Below are positions 9,066 through 17,478 of a stretch of DNA of 64,000 bases, in pieces. This stretch comes from Roseateles_C aquae. GTDB lineage: Bacteria; Pseudomonadota; Gammaproteobacteria; Burkholderiales; Burkholderiaceae_C. The DNA is taken from positions 744,001-808,000 of the forward strand of contig NZ_JAVXZY010000001.1 of NCBI RefSeq assembly GCF_032337115.1. The letters run 5' to 3'. The position numbers and the translations under genes were made by a program. The notes beneath the pieces were generated by a model. That model made no database searches. It saw only the letters and a program-made list of their open reading frames with translations, and was not told where the DNA came from. How positions within the stretch are numbered: the stretch's first letter is position 1; each line of letters begins with the position of its first letter.

Positions 9066-9365
9066 TCATGGCTTGGCCGCCTCGCCCTCAGGCTGGACGC
9101 GCTCGAAGCTGCCCGGATGGAAGAAGGCCTCGACCTTCTTGCCCTGGGCGTCAAGGCCATAGACCTCGTAGCAGTTCTTGTAGTTCTTGACCTGGCGCAC
9201 CTTCCAGCCCTCGGCCTCCAGCTTGCGCTGCAGCTCCATCTGCGGCTTCTTCTCTTCCTTGGGCACGACCGGGCAGCTGACATTGCCATGGGCCAGCGCA
9301 GCGACCGCCCAGCCCGCCAGGCTCAGCGCGCACAGGCTCTTCAGCAGCATTTGTTTCGTCTTCAT
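9066..9365 (-). CDS. Exported PepSY-domain protein
   Basis: 99-residue exported protein. The ATG at 9365 follows GGAGCCGAG; an upstream ATG at 9401 lacks a site. A signal peptide ends at AALA, followed by HGNVSCPVVPKEEKK and one PepSY-like repeat (KLEAEGWKVRQVKNYKNCYEVYGLD...KKVEAFFHPGSFE). PepSY modules are often found beside membrane cytochromes and may bind or regulate partner proteins. It lies immediately upstream of the cytochrome b561 gene and is likely its partner. Two Cys residues remain in the mature part. Confidence 0.82.
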   Translation of the reverse strand: MKTKQMLLKSLCALSLAGWAVAALAHGNVSCPVVPKEEKKPQMELQRKLEAEGWKVRQVKNYKNCYEVYGLDAQGKKVEAFFHPGSFERVQPEGEAAKP

Positions 9366-9406
9366 CTCGGCTCCTTCATCACAGGGTTGAAAACACATCA
9401 CTCACA

Positions 9407-10534
9407 TCAATCGCGCCAGAGCAGCTGCGGGCCGGCATCGGCCAGCGTGCGGCAGCCACTCAGCGCCATCGCAATCTCAAGCTCATCGCGCAAAAGGCGC
9501 AGCGCCCGGGCCACGCCCAGCGCGCCCGCCGCGGCCAGCGCATGGACATAGGGGCGGCCCAGCAACACCGCATTGGCGCCCAGGGCCATGGCCTTGAGCA
9601 CATCGCTGCCACGCCGTATACCACCGTCCACCAGCAGCATCGCCTCGGGGCCCAGCTCGGCACGCAGCCGCGGCAAGAGCGCCGCGGTGGGCGGCAGGCT
9701 GTCCAGCGTGCGGCCGCCATGGTTGGAGACGATCAGGCCGCTAACGCCCAGCTGAAGCGCCTGGCGGGCATCGTCTTCGTGGGCGACGCCCTTGAGCAGC
9801 AGCGGCAGCCGGCTGTGGGCACGCAGCCATTCGACCTCGGCCCAGCCCGCCGCGCGCGGCAGCAGGCCGTCGAACAACGCACTCTGCCCGGGCTGCAGTT
9901 CCAGCGGCTGCTTGCGGCCGCCGAGGTTGACGGCACGAATGCCCTCGGGCAGCTTGAAGCCGGCACGGCGCTCGCGATCGCGCGCGCCGTGCACCGGCGC
10001 GTCAACGGTCAGCACCAGCGCCTCGTAGCCGGCGGCTTCAACGCGCTGCAGCAGCGCCTGCATGAACTCGCGGTCGTCGCGCCAGTAGAGCTGGAACCAC
10101 AGCGGGCCGGCCTGCGGCTCGCTGCGCATCACCGCCGCCACCCGCTCCATCTCGACGCTGGCCTGCGCGCTCAGGATCAGGCCGGCCGATTGCGCCGCCG
10201 CGGCATGGGCCACGGCCAGTTCGCCGTCGTCGTGGAACAGCTTCTGGTAGGCAATCGGCGCCAGCAGCAGCGGATGCTGCAGCTCGCGGCCCAGCAGCCG
10301 CACACGGCAGTGGCCCCCATCGAGCCGGCGCAACACCCGCGGCAGCAGGCGCAGATCGTCCCAGGCCTGGCGATTCGCACGCAGCGTGATCTCGTCGGCC
10401 GCGCCACCATTGAGGTAGGCCCAGGCCGCCTCGCCCCAGGGCTTGGCGCTGACACGGGCCTGCGCGGCCGCCTCAAAGTCGGCCAGGTTCACCAGGCCAG
10501 CCGGCAGCGCTTCGATGCGGGGCGCGTCGCTCAT
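9407..10534 (-). CDS. FMN-dependent alpha-hydroxy-acid oxidising enzyme (lactate oxidase/dehydrogenase family)
   Basis: 375-residue cytoplasmic flavoenzyme that oxidises an L-2-hydroxy acid to the 2-oxo acid. Family marks are AYLNGGAADE near the N-terminus, PLLLAPIAYQKLFH (FMN phosphate region), LVLTVDAPVHGARDRE, LLLKGVAHEDD, the active-site VSNHGGRTLDSLPPT with the catalytic His and substrate Arg, and DGGIRRGSDVLKA. The ATG overlaps the upstream piuC-like stop in TGATG, so translation is probably coupled. Lactate is the default guess, but family members also use glycolate, mandelate and others. Its place inside an iron-receptor operon is unusual. Confidence 0.9.
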   Translation of the reverse strand: MSDAPRIEALPAGLVNLADFEAAAQARVSAKPWGEAAWAYLNGGAADEITLRANRQAWDDLRLLPRVLRRLDGGHCRVRLLGRELQHPLLLAPIAYQKLFHDDGELAVAHAAAAQSAGLILSAQASVEMERVAAVMRSEPQAGPLWFQLYWRDDREFMQALLQRVEAAGYEALVLTVDAPVHGARDRERRAGFKLPEGIRAVNLGGRKQPLELQPGQSALFDGLLPRAAGWAEVEWLRAHSRLPLLLKGVAHEDDARQALQLGVSGLIVSNHGGRTLDSLPPTAALLPRLRAELGPEAMLLVDGGIRRGSDVLKAMALGANAVLLGRPYVHALAAAGALGVARALRLLRDELEIAMALSGCRTLADAGPQLLWRD

Positions 10535-11217
10535 CAGCTCTCCGCCCACAGGCGCAGCAGGTTGTGATAGCAGCCGGTCAGCCGCACGGTGTCGGCGCTC
10601 TCGCCATGCGCGGCACGCAGCGCCATCAGGCTCTGGTCCATGTCGTAGAGCAGGCGGCGCTGCTCGGCGCTGCGCACCATGCTCTCGATCCAGAAGAAGC
10701 TGGCCAGGCGCGTGCCGCGCGTGACCGGTTCGACCCGATGCACGCTGCTGCCCGGGTAGAGCACCAGATCGCCGGCGGCCAGCTTGACGCGCTGTTCGCC
10801 AAAGCTGTCCTCGATGACCAGCTCGCCGCCGTCGTAGTCCTCGGGCTCGCTCAAGAACAAGGTGCAGGAGATGTCGCTGCGCAGCCGCTGCACGCCGCCG
10901 GGCAGGTAGCGGATTGCCTGATCGACATGGCTGCCGTAGGCATTGCTCTGGCCGCCATAGCGATTGAACAGCGGCGGCAGCACTCTTTTGGGCAGCGCGG
11001 CAGAAAAGAACAGCGGCTGCCGCTCCAGCGCCTGCAGCACCAGCGCCTGCAGCTGCTGCGCCGCCTCGCTGCCGGCTTGCAGCTGCTCGTTGTTCTTCAC
11101 GGCGGCGGCCTGACGGCCGGCCGTGGCGCGGCCGTCCTGCCAGGGGCCGGCGGCGAGCAGTTCGCGAGCCCGGGCCAGGCCCTGCGCATCGAGCACCTGG
11201 GCAAACTTCAGCATCAT
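10534..11217 (-). CDS. piuC: PKHD-type Fe(II)/2-oxoglutarate hydroxylase (PiuC/YbiX-like)
   Basis: 227-residue non-haem iron dioxygenase. The facial triad is H97-x-D99 (SHVDQ) and H160 (SSVHRVEP), with the 2-oxoglutarate-binding Arg at 170 (TRGTR). Length and layout match YbiX/PiuC, which in many bacteria sits directly downstream of a catechol-siderophore receptor (fiu-ybiX, piuA-piuC), as here: 35 bases separate it from the receptor stop. The start has AAAGGA 9 bases upstream. The natural substrate of this family is not established; the context implies a role in iron-siderophore handling. Confidence 0.92.
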   Translation of the reverse strand: MMLKFAQVLDAQGLARARELLAAGPWQDGRATAGRQAAAVKNNEQLQAGSEAAQQLQALVLQALERQPLFFSAALPKRVLPPLFNRYGGQSNAYGSHVDQAIRYLPGGVQRLRSDISCTLFLSEPEDYDGGELVIEDSFGEQRVKLAAGDLVLYPGSSVHRVEPVTRGTRLASFFWIESMVRSAEQRRLLYDMDQSLMALRAAHGESADTVRLTGCYHNLLRLWAES

Positions 11218-11252
11218 GGCCTGGTCCTTTCAGTAAGGGCTGCCCTTTGCAA

Positions 11253-13526
11253 TCAGAACTTGTAGCTGCCGGTCACGGTGACGATGCGGCCCTTGCCCGG
11301 AATGTAGTGGCCGGTGTAGAGCGAATCGGCGTACAGCTTGTTCGTCACATTGTCGACATTGACGCGGAAGGACAGTGCATCCTCGATCAACGTGTACTCG
11401 GCCATCAGATTGGCAATGACGAACTTGGGCGCATAAAAGCCCGGATTGCGATTGGGTTGCTGGCTGCTGCGTGCGTTCAGGCCGGCACCGATGCGCCATT
11501 TGCCATCGAGTCGGTAAGTCGTCCACAGGCTGCCGGAGTAGACCGGCGTCAGCGAGGGGCGCGTGCCCTGCCCCTCTGCTCCGGGGGCGGCGATGTCGAT
11601 CTTGGCCACCGGCATCCAGGTGAAGCTGCCGAAGACTTCCCAATCCGCCGTGATGTGGCCGATGACATCGACATCGATGCCCGCCGCATGGCGCTTGCCC
11701 GACAGCGTGACCAGATTGCTCAGCGGATCGGTGTTGCGCTCATGCAGCTTGGTAGCGCGGAACAGGCCAAAGCGCGTGGTCAGCTTGCCGTCGGCCGAGT
11801 CGATCTGCCCACCGAGTTCGATGTTCAGCGACTTCTCCGGCGGGATGTCCTGATTGGCGCTGCTCAGGGAGTAGGTGTCGCCCGAGGTGTTGAACGAGGT
11901 GGCCGCCAGGAAGTGCAAGGACAGGCGCTCATTCGGCTGGAACAGCACGGCGGCACGCTTGCTCCATTCGCCGATGTTCATCTGATAGGGCTGCACGGTC
12001 TCCGGCGTCTTCGCGTTGGCGGGGATGCTGTAGACCTGGTAGTTGCCGCGCACCTTGTCGTAACGCAGGCCGGCCAGCAACTTCCACATCGGCGCAATCT
12101 CGACCAGATCCTGCACATAGGCGCCATAGGCCTTGGAGACATAGTCGTTGTTGGTGCGGAAGCTGCGCAAGCTCTCGTCGACACGGGCGCCATCATTGGG
12201 GCTGCCAATCGTCGTCGTAGGCTTGGCCGGCACCACACCGCCTTGCGCCGCACCATAGGCCGCGTAGACCTGTTTCTTCTCCTGGGCGAAATCAACGCCG
12301 GTCTGCAGGCTGTGCGCAAAGCCTGCCGCCTGGAATTTCGCGCTCAGATCGCTTTGCAGATTCAGCGTCTGCATGTCCTGCACCTTCAGCTGCGTGCCGC
12401 GGCTGATGACGGTGCTCGGACCAAAGCTGTCCAGCGCCACGGCGGTCTTGCCCGGCTGCAGGCTGGCCGCAGCAAAACGCACCGTGCCGGCGCGTTGGTC
12501 GCGGCTGTAGTTGGCGCTGCGCAGCTTGGTCACCAGTTCCAGGTCGGCGTTGAAGCGATGCGTGTGGTCCAGCATCAGGTAGTGCGCCGAGCCCTTGTTG
12601 TAGTCGCTGGCCAGCCCATAGTAGGCGGTCGGGTCCAGCGGCAGCAGCGTGGTGGCCGAGGTCGGCGCGGCCAGGGTCGGGCGAATCCAGGGCATGCCGT
12701 AGTTCATGCCGTTGTCGTTGTCCAAGGCATAGAGCGTCAGGCCGAACTCATCGGTCTCGCCGATGCCGGTACGCAGCGAACCGGCCAGACCGGCCTTGTT
12801 CAGGCTGCTGCCGGCACCGTCGTTATCCGAACGCGTGACCATGGTGGCGATGCGCCAGGCCGTCGATTCACCGACCCGCTTGTTGAAGTCGCCGACCGCA
12901 CGCACACCGGCATGGCTGGAGAAACCAACGTCAACCTGGTTCTGATCGGCCAGCAGCGCCTGCTTGGTGACCTGATTGACCGCGCCGCCGCTGGAGCCGC
13001 GGCCGAACATCAGTGCGCCGGAGCCGCGCAGCAGCTCGATCTTGTCGAGGAAGAAGGTGTCGCGGTCGTAGAAGGCCGGGTCGCGCAGACCGTCGATGAA
13101 GATGTCGCCAGTGCTTTGCAGCGAGATGCCGTGGATCTTGATGTCCTCCTCGCCACCCTCTGCGGCCTGGAAGGTGATGCCGGCGGTGTTCTTCAGCACT
13201 TCCTTGACGTTGTCCAGATTGCGATCGTCGATCAGCTTTTCGGTGACGACGGTCAGCGATTGCGGGATATCGCGGATGTCCTGCTTGCCCTTGCCGATGC
13301 GGGTCTCGGTGGCCTGGTAGCCGTCCTTGCCCTGACGCTCGACGGTGGCCTTGATGCGCACGACGGGCAGCGCATCGGCTGTGGCCGCGGCGCCTTGCGC
13401 CGGCTGGGTCGGCACGGTCTGGGCCAGCGCGGCGCTGGCCAGTCCAAAGCCGGCGGCCAGTGCGCCCAGTGGCAGCAAGCGGGCGCTGGAGCTCGTGGCT
13501 GGCGAATGAGAGTCGCGACGGGACAT
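11253..13526 (-). CDS. TonB-dependent catecholate siderophore receptor (Fiu/PiuA-like)
   Basis: 757-residue outer-membrane receptor. The ATG at 13526 is preceded by GAGGAAG; a longer upstream frame starting at 13658 lacks a site and has an Arg-rich non-coding look. A signal peptide ends near SAALAQ. The plug has DIRDIPQSLTVVTEKLIDDR, IKIHGISLQSTGDIFIDGLRD and GSGALMFGRGSSGGAVNQVTK, typical of siderophore receptors of the TIGR01783 type. The barrel ends in SYKF. It heads a five-gene operon (receptor, piuC-like, FMN oxidase, PepSY, cytochrome b561) downstream of tonB. Exact siderophore is not predictable. Confidence 0.94.
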   Translation of the reverse strand: MSRRDSHSPATSSSARLLPLGALAAGFGLASAALAQTVPTQPAQGAAATADALPVVRIKATVERQGKDGYQATETRIGKGKQDIRDIPQSLTVVTEKLIDDRNLDNVKEVLKNTAGITFQAAEGGEEDIKIHGISLQSTGDIFIDGLRDPAFYDRDTFFLDKIELLRGSGALMFGRGSSGGAVNQVTKQALLADQNQVDVGFSSHAGVRAVGDFNKRVGESTAWRIATMVTRSDNDGAGSSLNKAGLAGSLRTGIGETDEFGLTLYALDNDNGMNYGMPWIRPTLAAPTSATTLLPLDPTAYYGLASDYNKGSAHYLMLDHTHRFNADLELVTKLRSANYSRDQRAGTVRFAAASLQPGKTAVALDSFGPSTVISRGTQLKVQDMQTLNLQSDLSAKFQAAGFAHSLQTGVDFAQEKKQVYAAYGAAQGGVVPAKPTTTIGSPNDGARVDESLRSFRTNNDYVSKAYGAYVQDLVEIAPMWKLLAGLRYDKVRGNYQVYSIPANAKTPETVQPYQMNIGEWSKRAAVLFQPNERLSLHFLAATSFNTSGDTYSLSSANQDIPPEKSLNIELGGQIDSADGKLTTRFGLFRATKLHERNTDPLSNLVTLSGKRHAAGIDVDVIGHITADWEVFGSFTWMPVAKIDIAAPGAEGQGTRPSLTPVYSGSLWTTYRLDGKWRIGAGLNARSSQQPNRNPGFYAPKFVIANLMAEYTLIEDALSFRVNVDNVTNKLYADSLYTGHYIPGKGRIVTVTGSYKF

Positions 13527-13656
13527 GGTGAAAAACTTCCTCGGAGATCGTGTTGTGGTGCTGGCTGGGCCGCGGTGAGCAAGGACAGGCCCTTGCCCAA
13601 CGCCAGGCGTGGCTGTGGATGGGCCGCGGACACAGGTCCGGCGGCGGTAGCGGCGC

Positions 13657-13682
13657 AATCGCGGCGGCGATGAGCCGCGATT
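13657..13682. repeat. Inverted repeat AATCGCGGC-N8-GCCGCGATT upstream of the siderophore receptor
   Basis: Perfect 9-bp arms with an 8-base spacer lie about 130 bases before the receptor start, between tonB and the receptor. No T-run follows on either strand, so it is not a simple terminator. It may be a regulator site. A second short hairpin (AGCGGC-TCA-GCCGCT, 13712-13726) lies beside it, directly after tonB. Confidence 0.5.
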
Positions 13683-13750
13683 ACGCTTCTAGATCGGGGT
13701 GGCGAGTCGGCAGCGGCTCAGCCGCTAACGGTCACATTCATGGGCCATAG

Positions 13751-14533
13751 TCATCGGTCGAGCTCATAAGCCAGCGGCGCCAGCGTTTCCCACTCCACCG
13801 GCCGGCCTTCATCGGTTTGCGGCGCGAAACGAGCGCTGCGAATGTCCTGCAAGGCCTGCTGGTCGAGGCGCTCAAAGCCCGAGCTCTTGTGCACCGCGGC
13901 GTCCTTCAGCCAGCCCTGGCTGTCGACAACGATGCGCAGCACCACCACGCCCGCTTCCCGCGCCCGCTTGGACAACAGCGGATAGTTCAGCCGCGGCAGC
14001 GCCAGATAGCGCAGCGCATGTGGCGGGATCTGCTTCAAGGCGGGCGCCGCGGCGGCGGCGGGCGTCGTGCTGCTGCTGGGTGACTGCTGGGGTGAGGGCA
14101 AAGGCGCAGCGATTGGCGCGGCGGTCGGCGTCGAAACAGTGGCCGGTGCTGCGGCGACCTCGGCCACGACACTGATGCTGGGCGGCGCCAGCAGCGCAGG
14201 CTGCACGGCGCTGTTCAGGGCGGCAGGCTCATTCAGTGGCTTGCGCTGCACCTGCACGGGTTCGGCGGGTGGTGTCGGCGCCAGCATCTGCACCACCAGG
14301 GCCGGCGCCACTTCCGCCAGTCGGCTGCGCACCGGGCTGGCCTGCAACACCGCCCAGAGCAGCAGCAGGTGGACCAGAACGGCGGCCACGCCGAAGCCGC
14401 TGCGCAGCCGGCTCCCCTGCCCGTAGCCCAGGGCGGCGGCACTGGGCTCCACATGCAGAGCAGGCGAACGCTTGGGCTGGCTCCGCCGGGCTGAAACGGA
14501 GCTGGGCAAGGTCAGGACGGCGGTGGTGTTCAC
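13751..14533 (-). CDS. tonB: TonB energy-transducing protein
   Basis: Inner-membrane TonB that couples proton-motive force to outer-membrane receptors. An N-terminal segment SGFGVAAVLVHLLLLWAVLQ is the membrane anchor with the His that contacts ExbB/ExbD in this family. A Pro/Ala/Thr-rich periplasmic spacer follows, then a C-terminal TonB domain (LPRLNYPLLSKRAREAG, VVVLRIVVDSQGWLKDAAVHKSSGFERLDQQAL). The start is uncertain: GTG at 14533 (260 residues) or TTG at 14605; neither has a good ribosome site. exbB and exbD are not adjacent. It lies upstream of the siderophore receptor and downstream of a Fur-like palindrome. Confidence 0.9.
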   Translation of the reverse strand: MNTTAVLTLPSSVSARRSQPKRSPALHVEPSAAALGYGQGSRLRSGFGVAAVLVHLLLLWAVLQASPVRSRLAEVAPALVVQMLAPTPPAEPVQVQRKPLNEPAALNSAVQPALLAPPSISVVAEVAAAPATVSTPTAAPIAAPLPSPQQSPSSSTTPAAAAAPALKQIPPHALRYLALPRLNYPLLSKRAREAGVVVLRIVVDSQGWLKDAAVHKSSGFERLDQQALQDIRSARFAPQTDEGRPVEWETLAPLAYELDR

Positions 14534-14650
14534 GATGGGACGAGATGCTGGTCGGTGCAATGGCGGGCGACATCGACCAGGGGCAAGGTCAACGCCCTTC
14601 AACAAGGGCGATCAACGGCGCGTCGAGGTCAGGTGTGCACTGTAGCACGG

Positions 14651-14669
14651 AATGCGAACGATTCGCATT
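14651..14669. promoter_or_regulatory. Fur-box-like palindrome upstream of tonB
   Basis: AATGCGAACGATTCGCATT is a perfect 8-3-8 palindrome with the shape and base preference of betaproteobacterial Fur boxes. An overlapping second near-copy, TTTGAATTCGCAAA, follows. It lies about 120 bases upstream of tonB in the divergent gap with the sterol desaturase gene, so it could also affect that gene. Assignment to Fur is inference from form and context. Confidence 0.65.
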
Positions 14670-14788
14670 TGAATTCGCAAACGAACAAAGGCGCTTCTCA
14701 GCGGCCCGATCTGGCCACTACAGGCGCCGTGCCATATCGCTCCGCTCCAGCCGCAACGTTCTATCGCCGGTGCGCGAGGCCGGCCAGC

Positions 14789-15766
14789 ATGCAGACCTTC
14801 TCAGCTCCGGCAACGAACATGAAACACCGCCTCGCTCTCCTCATCCGCAAAACGCTTCGCATCGGCTTCGCCCCGCTGATGCTTGTCGGTGGCAACGGGT
14901 TGGCCCTGCTCTGGGCCGGCCACGCCAGCCCCGCCACCCTGGGCCCGGGCCTCGCCGCGCTGTTGATGCTGGCTGGGCTGCTCGCACTCGGTGTCGAGCG
15001 TCTGATCCCCTACCGGGCCGACGTGCCTGGCAGGCCCGGTGAAGCCGTGCGCGACCTCGTGCATGCAATGGTCAACGAAGGGCTGAGTGCATCGTGCGTG
15101 CTGCTGGCCCCGCTGTTGACGGCACAGCTGAGCCTCACTTGGCACGGTCGCCCGGTCTGGCCACTGCACTGGCCGCTGCCGCTTCAATGGCTATGCGCGG
15201 TGCTGATCGCCGATGCCGGCATCACCCTGATGCACGTCGCCAGCCACCGGCTGCCACTGCTGTGGCGCCTGCACGCGGTGCACCATTCGGTCCAGCGCTT
15301 CTACTGCCTGAACGGCCTGCTCAAGCATCCCCTGCACCTGCTGCTGGAGGCCAGCGTCGGCCTGCTCCCACTGCTGCTGCTGGGGCTGCCTCAGAGCATG
15401 GCCATGCTGCTGAGCTTCTCCATCGGCTTGCAGCTGCTGATGCAGCATTCAAACGCCGATATGCAGCTCGGACCCTGGCGGCGCTGGCTGTCGCTGGCGC
15501 CACTGCACCGTTTCCATCACCTGCCCTGGGCCGGTATCGGCGATGTCAACTTCGGCCTGTTCACGACCCTGTGGGACCGCCTGCTCGGCACCGCCTACGA
15601 CGATCCGAGCCGCCGCTTCGGCCCGGGTGACTTCGGCATCGGCACGGAGCCGAACTATCCGCAGGACTACCTCGGACAGCTGCGCCAGCCCTTCATTGCC
15701 GCGAGTCGTGCAGCCGCACCGGTCAAGGTGGCGCCAAGCGCGGACACAGCAGCTGGGTCGCGCTGA
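14789..15766 (+). CDS. Sterol desaturase / fatty acid hydroxylase family membrane protein
   Basis: About 325 residues with several membrane helices and the His clusters of the fatty-acid-hydroxylase superfamily that hold a di-iron centre: HVASH, HAVHHS, a distal HSNADM and HRFHH. The family hydroxylates or desaturates lipids, carotenoids or sterol-like compounds. The start is taken at ATG 14789, with GAGG 9 bases upstream; ATG 14819 has no site. The last 44 bases overlap, tail to tail, the end of the AraC-type regulator on the other strand. Substrate cannot be told from sequence. Confidence 0.88.
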   Translation: MQTFSAPATNMKHRLALLIRKTLRIGFAPLMLVGGNGLALLWAGHASPATLGPGLAALLMLAGLLALGVERLIPYRADVPGRPGEAVRDLVHAMVNEGLSASCVLLAPLLTAQLSLTWHGRPVWPLHWPLPLQWLCAVLIADAGITLMHVASHRLPLLWRLHAVHHSVQRFYCLNGLLKHPLHLLLEASVGLLPLLLLGLPQSMAMLLSFSIGLQLLMQHSNADMQLGPWRRWLSLAPLHRFHHLPWAGIGDVNFGLFTTLWDRLLGTAYDDPSRRFGPGDFGIGTEPNYPQDYLGQLRQPFIAASRAAAPVKVAPSADTAAGSR

Positions 15767-16496
15767 CACCAAAGTTGTGCCTCAGCGTGCGGCCAAAATG
15801 CGCCGCATCGGCAAAGCCCGCGGCATGCGCCGCCTGCGTGACACGTTCGCCGTCCTGCAAAAACCTGAAGGCCCGATGCAGGCGGCGCCAGAGCACAAAA
15901 CGGCTGAATGGCAGCCCCATCCGCTCGGCGAAGAGGTGGCGGAAGCGATCGTCGGACAGCCCGAAGCGGCGCGCCAGGGCCGGCAGTCGCAACACCCCCT
16001 CGGCCAGCGATGCATCAAGCAGCGCGCGCATCCCTGCCTCCCATCCCAGATCAGCCCTTGCAGTGGCCCCGGCCTGCCAGCGTGCCCAGAAGCTCGATTT
16101 GTCAGCCGCCCCCGTGTCGCCATCGCCGAGGGTGCGCGCTGCCAGCACGCCCTGCAGGGCCTGGCGCCAGGGCGCCGGCAGGCTCAACGCTGACCACGGA
16201 CGCGGCTCGACAAAAAGCAGGACGCCGTGGTCCGCCGCGTGCAGGCGATGCCGCTGCAGGGGCTCGATCAGGCCATGGCCCGGCAAGGCACGCCCGTGCT
16301 GATCGAGCACGCTGACCGCTGCGCCTGACGTATCCAGCAAGGCCTGGGCCGCAAAATGCCGATGCCACCGGTTGTCGCCAATCCGGCCGCGCCAGAGCGC
16401 CCAATCGTCGCCAAGCTGCAGCTCGCCGAGCCAGGGCGCCTTGGCTGCAGACTCTGCTGCCGGCTGGGCAGGAACTGCGCGCAGCCCGGCGGCCAT
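15723..16496 (-). CDS. AraC-family transcriptional regulator
   Basis: 257 residues. The C-terminal third contains the double helix-turn-helix of AraC regulators (LPALARRFGLSDDRFRHLFAERMGLPFSR and the second helix region ERVTQAAHAAGFADAAHFGRTLRHNFG). The N-terminal part resembles a cupin-like sensor (WHRHFAAQALLD) but no ligand can be named. The ATG overlaps the stop of the DUF2520 oxidoreductase gene in TGATG, so the two are likely coupled. Its 3' end overlaps the convergent sterol desaturase gene by 44 bases, which could set up antisense interference between them. Confidence 0.9.
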   Translation of the reverse strand: MAAGLRAVPAQPAAESAAKAPWLGELQLGDDWALWRGRIGDNRWHRHFAAQALLDTSGAAVSVLDQHGRALPGHGLIEPLQRHRLHAADHGVLLFVEPRPWSALSLPAPWRQALQGVLAARTLGDGDTGAADKSSFWARWQAGATARADLGWEAGMRALLDASLAEGVLRLPALARRFGLSDDRFRHLFAERMGLPFSRFVLWRRLHRAFRFLQDGERVTQAAHAAGFADAAHFGRTLRHNFGVSATQLLCPRLAPP

Positions 16497-17413
16497 CAGT
16501 TGCCGTGCTCCGCGGTTCCCGCGGCATCGCACAAGCCACGCAATCGTGCCAACTGCGCCGCATCCAGCCGGCCGCCCGCTTCAGCCAGCACCAGTTGACG
16601 CAGCGCCAGCTGCCGGTAGAGCTGACCATGGGCCTCACCCAGGCCATCAAAGGCCTGCAGATGGGCCGCGACGACGGCCGTATCGCCCCGCATCAACGGG
16701 CCCGAGAGCGCCGCAGCCAGCCCGGCTCCACCGGTGCTGCTGACGTTGGCCGCTGCGTCCAGACTGCCTCGCGCCAGCGGCAACAGCGCCTGCAGCGCCT
16801 GGCCTTCCTCAAGTCCTAGCCGCTTGAATACCTGCACCGCCTCGCCGAGCACGGTCAACAGATAGCTGGCGGCAAAGCCGGCGGCGCCGTGATAGAGCGC
16901 CCGGCTGCCGGGCGGCAGTTCAAACGGCCGCAGCTGCAGCCGGCGCGCCAGCTGATGCAGGCCCTGCCGCAGCAGCGGATCAGCAGCCTCGATGGCCACC
17001 GTGGTACCGGGCAGATGGCGCAGCGCCGCCGCCGGGTCAGAGAAGATCTGCAGCGGGTGAAAGCCGCCCGTCAAGGCGCCCTGCTCCGCCGCCGCGCTCA
17101 AGGCCGTCAGCTCGGTGGCACCGCTGCAGTGCACGACGGCCTGCCCGGCCCGCCAGCGCAGGCTGGCCACGGTGCTGGCAATGGCGTCGTCCGGCGTGGT
17201 GACGAACACCAGATCCGCGCGATCCAGCAGCTGCTGGGCCGTCATCAGCTCGGCCGTGGGCACGGCGGTGGCCAGTGCCTCGGCCGAGGCCGCGCTGCGG
17301 CTGGCCACCGCGCGCGGCGCCACGCCCGCAGCATGCATGGCCTGCGCCATCACCCGTGCCAGGCGGCCGGCGCCGACAAAGCCCATCACCCACCCGTCCA
17401 GATCGCCCTTCAC
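16496..17413 (-). CDS. DUF2520 Rossmann-fold NAD(P)-binding protein
   Basis: 305 residues with an N-terminal dinucleotide-binding fold (VMGFVGAGRLARVMAQA, then LVFVTTPDDAI, VVHCSGA) and a C-terminal helical DUF2520 domain (GSRALYHGAAGFAASYLLTVLGEA). The layout resembles 6-phosphogluconate-dehydrogenase/ketopantoate-reductase folds, but the family has no settled reaction. Start is GTG 17413 after AGGCAGG. It overlaps the downstream AraC-type gene by one base. Confidence 0.9.
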   Translation of the reverse strand: MKGDLDGWVMGFVGAGRLARVMAQAMHAAGVAPRAVASRSAASAEALATAVPTAELMTAQQLLDRADLVFVTTPDDAIASTVASLRWRAGQAVVHCSGATELTALSAAAEQGALTGGFHPLQIFSDPAAALRHLPGTTVAIEAADPLLRQGLHQLARRLQLRPFELPPGSRALYHGAAGFAASYLLTVLGEAVQVFKRLGLEEGQALQALLPLARGSLDAAANVSSTGGAGLAAALSGPLMRGDTAVVAAHLQAFDGLGEAHGQLYRQLALRQLVLAEAGGRLDAAQLARLRGLCDAAGTAEHGN

Positions 17414-17478
17414 CCTGCCTTGCTCCAGCGTTCAGTTTGGGCGCCATTGTGCTGGAACCTGGACAGGCGCCGCGAGCA

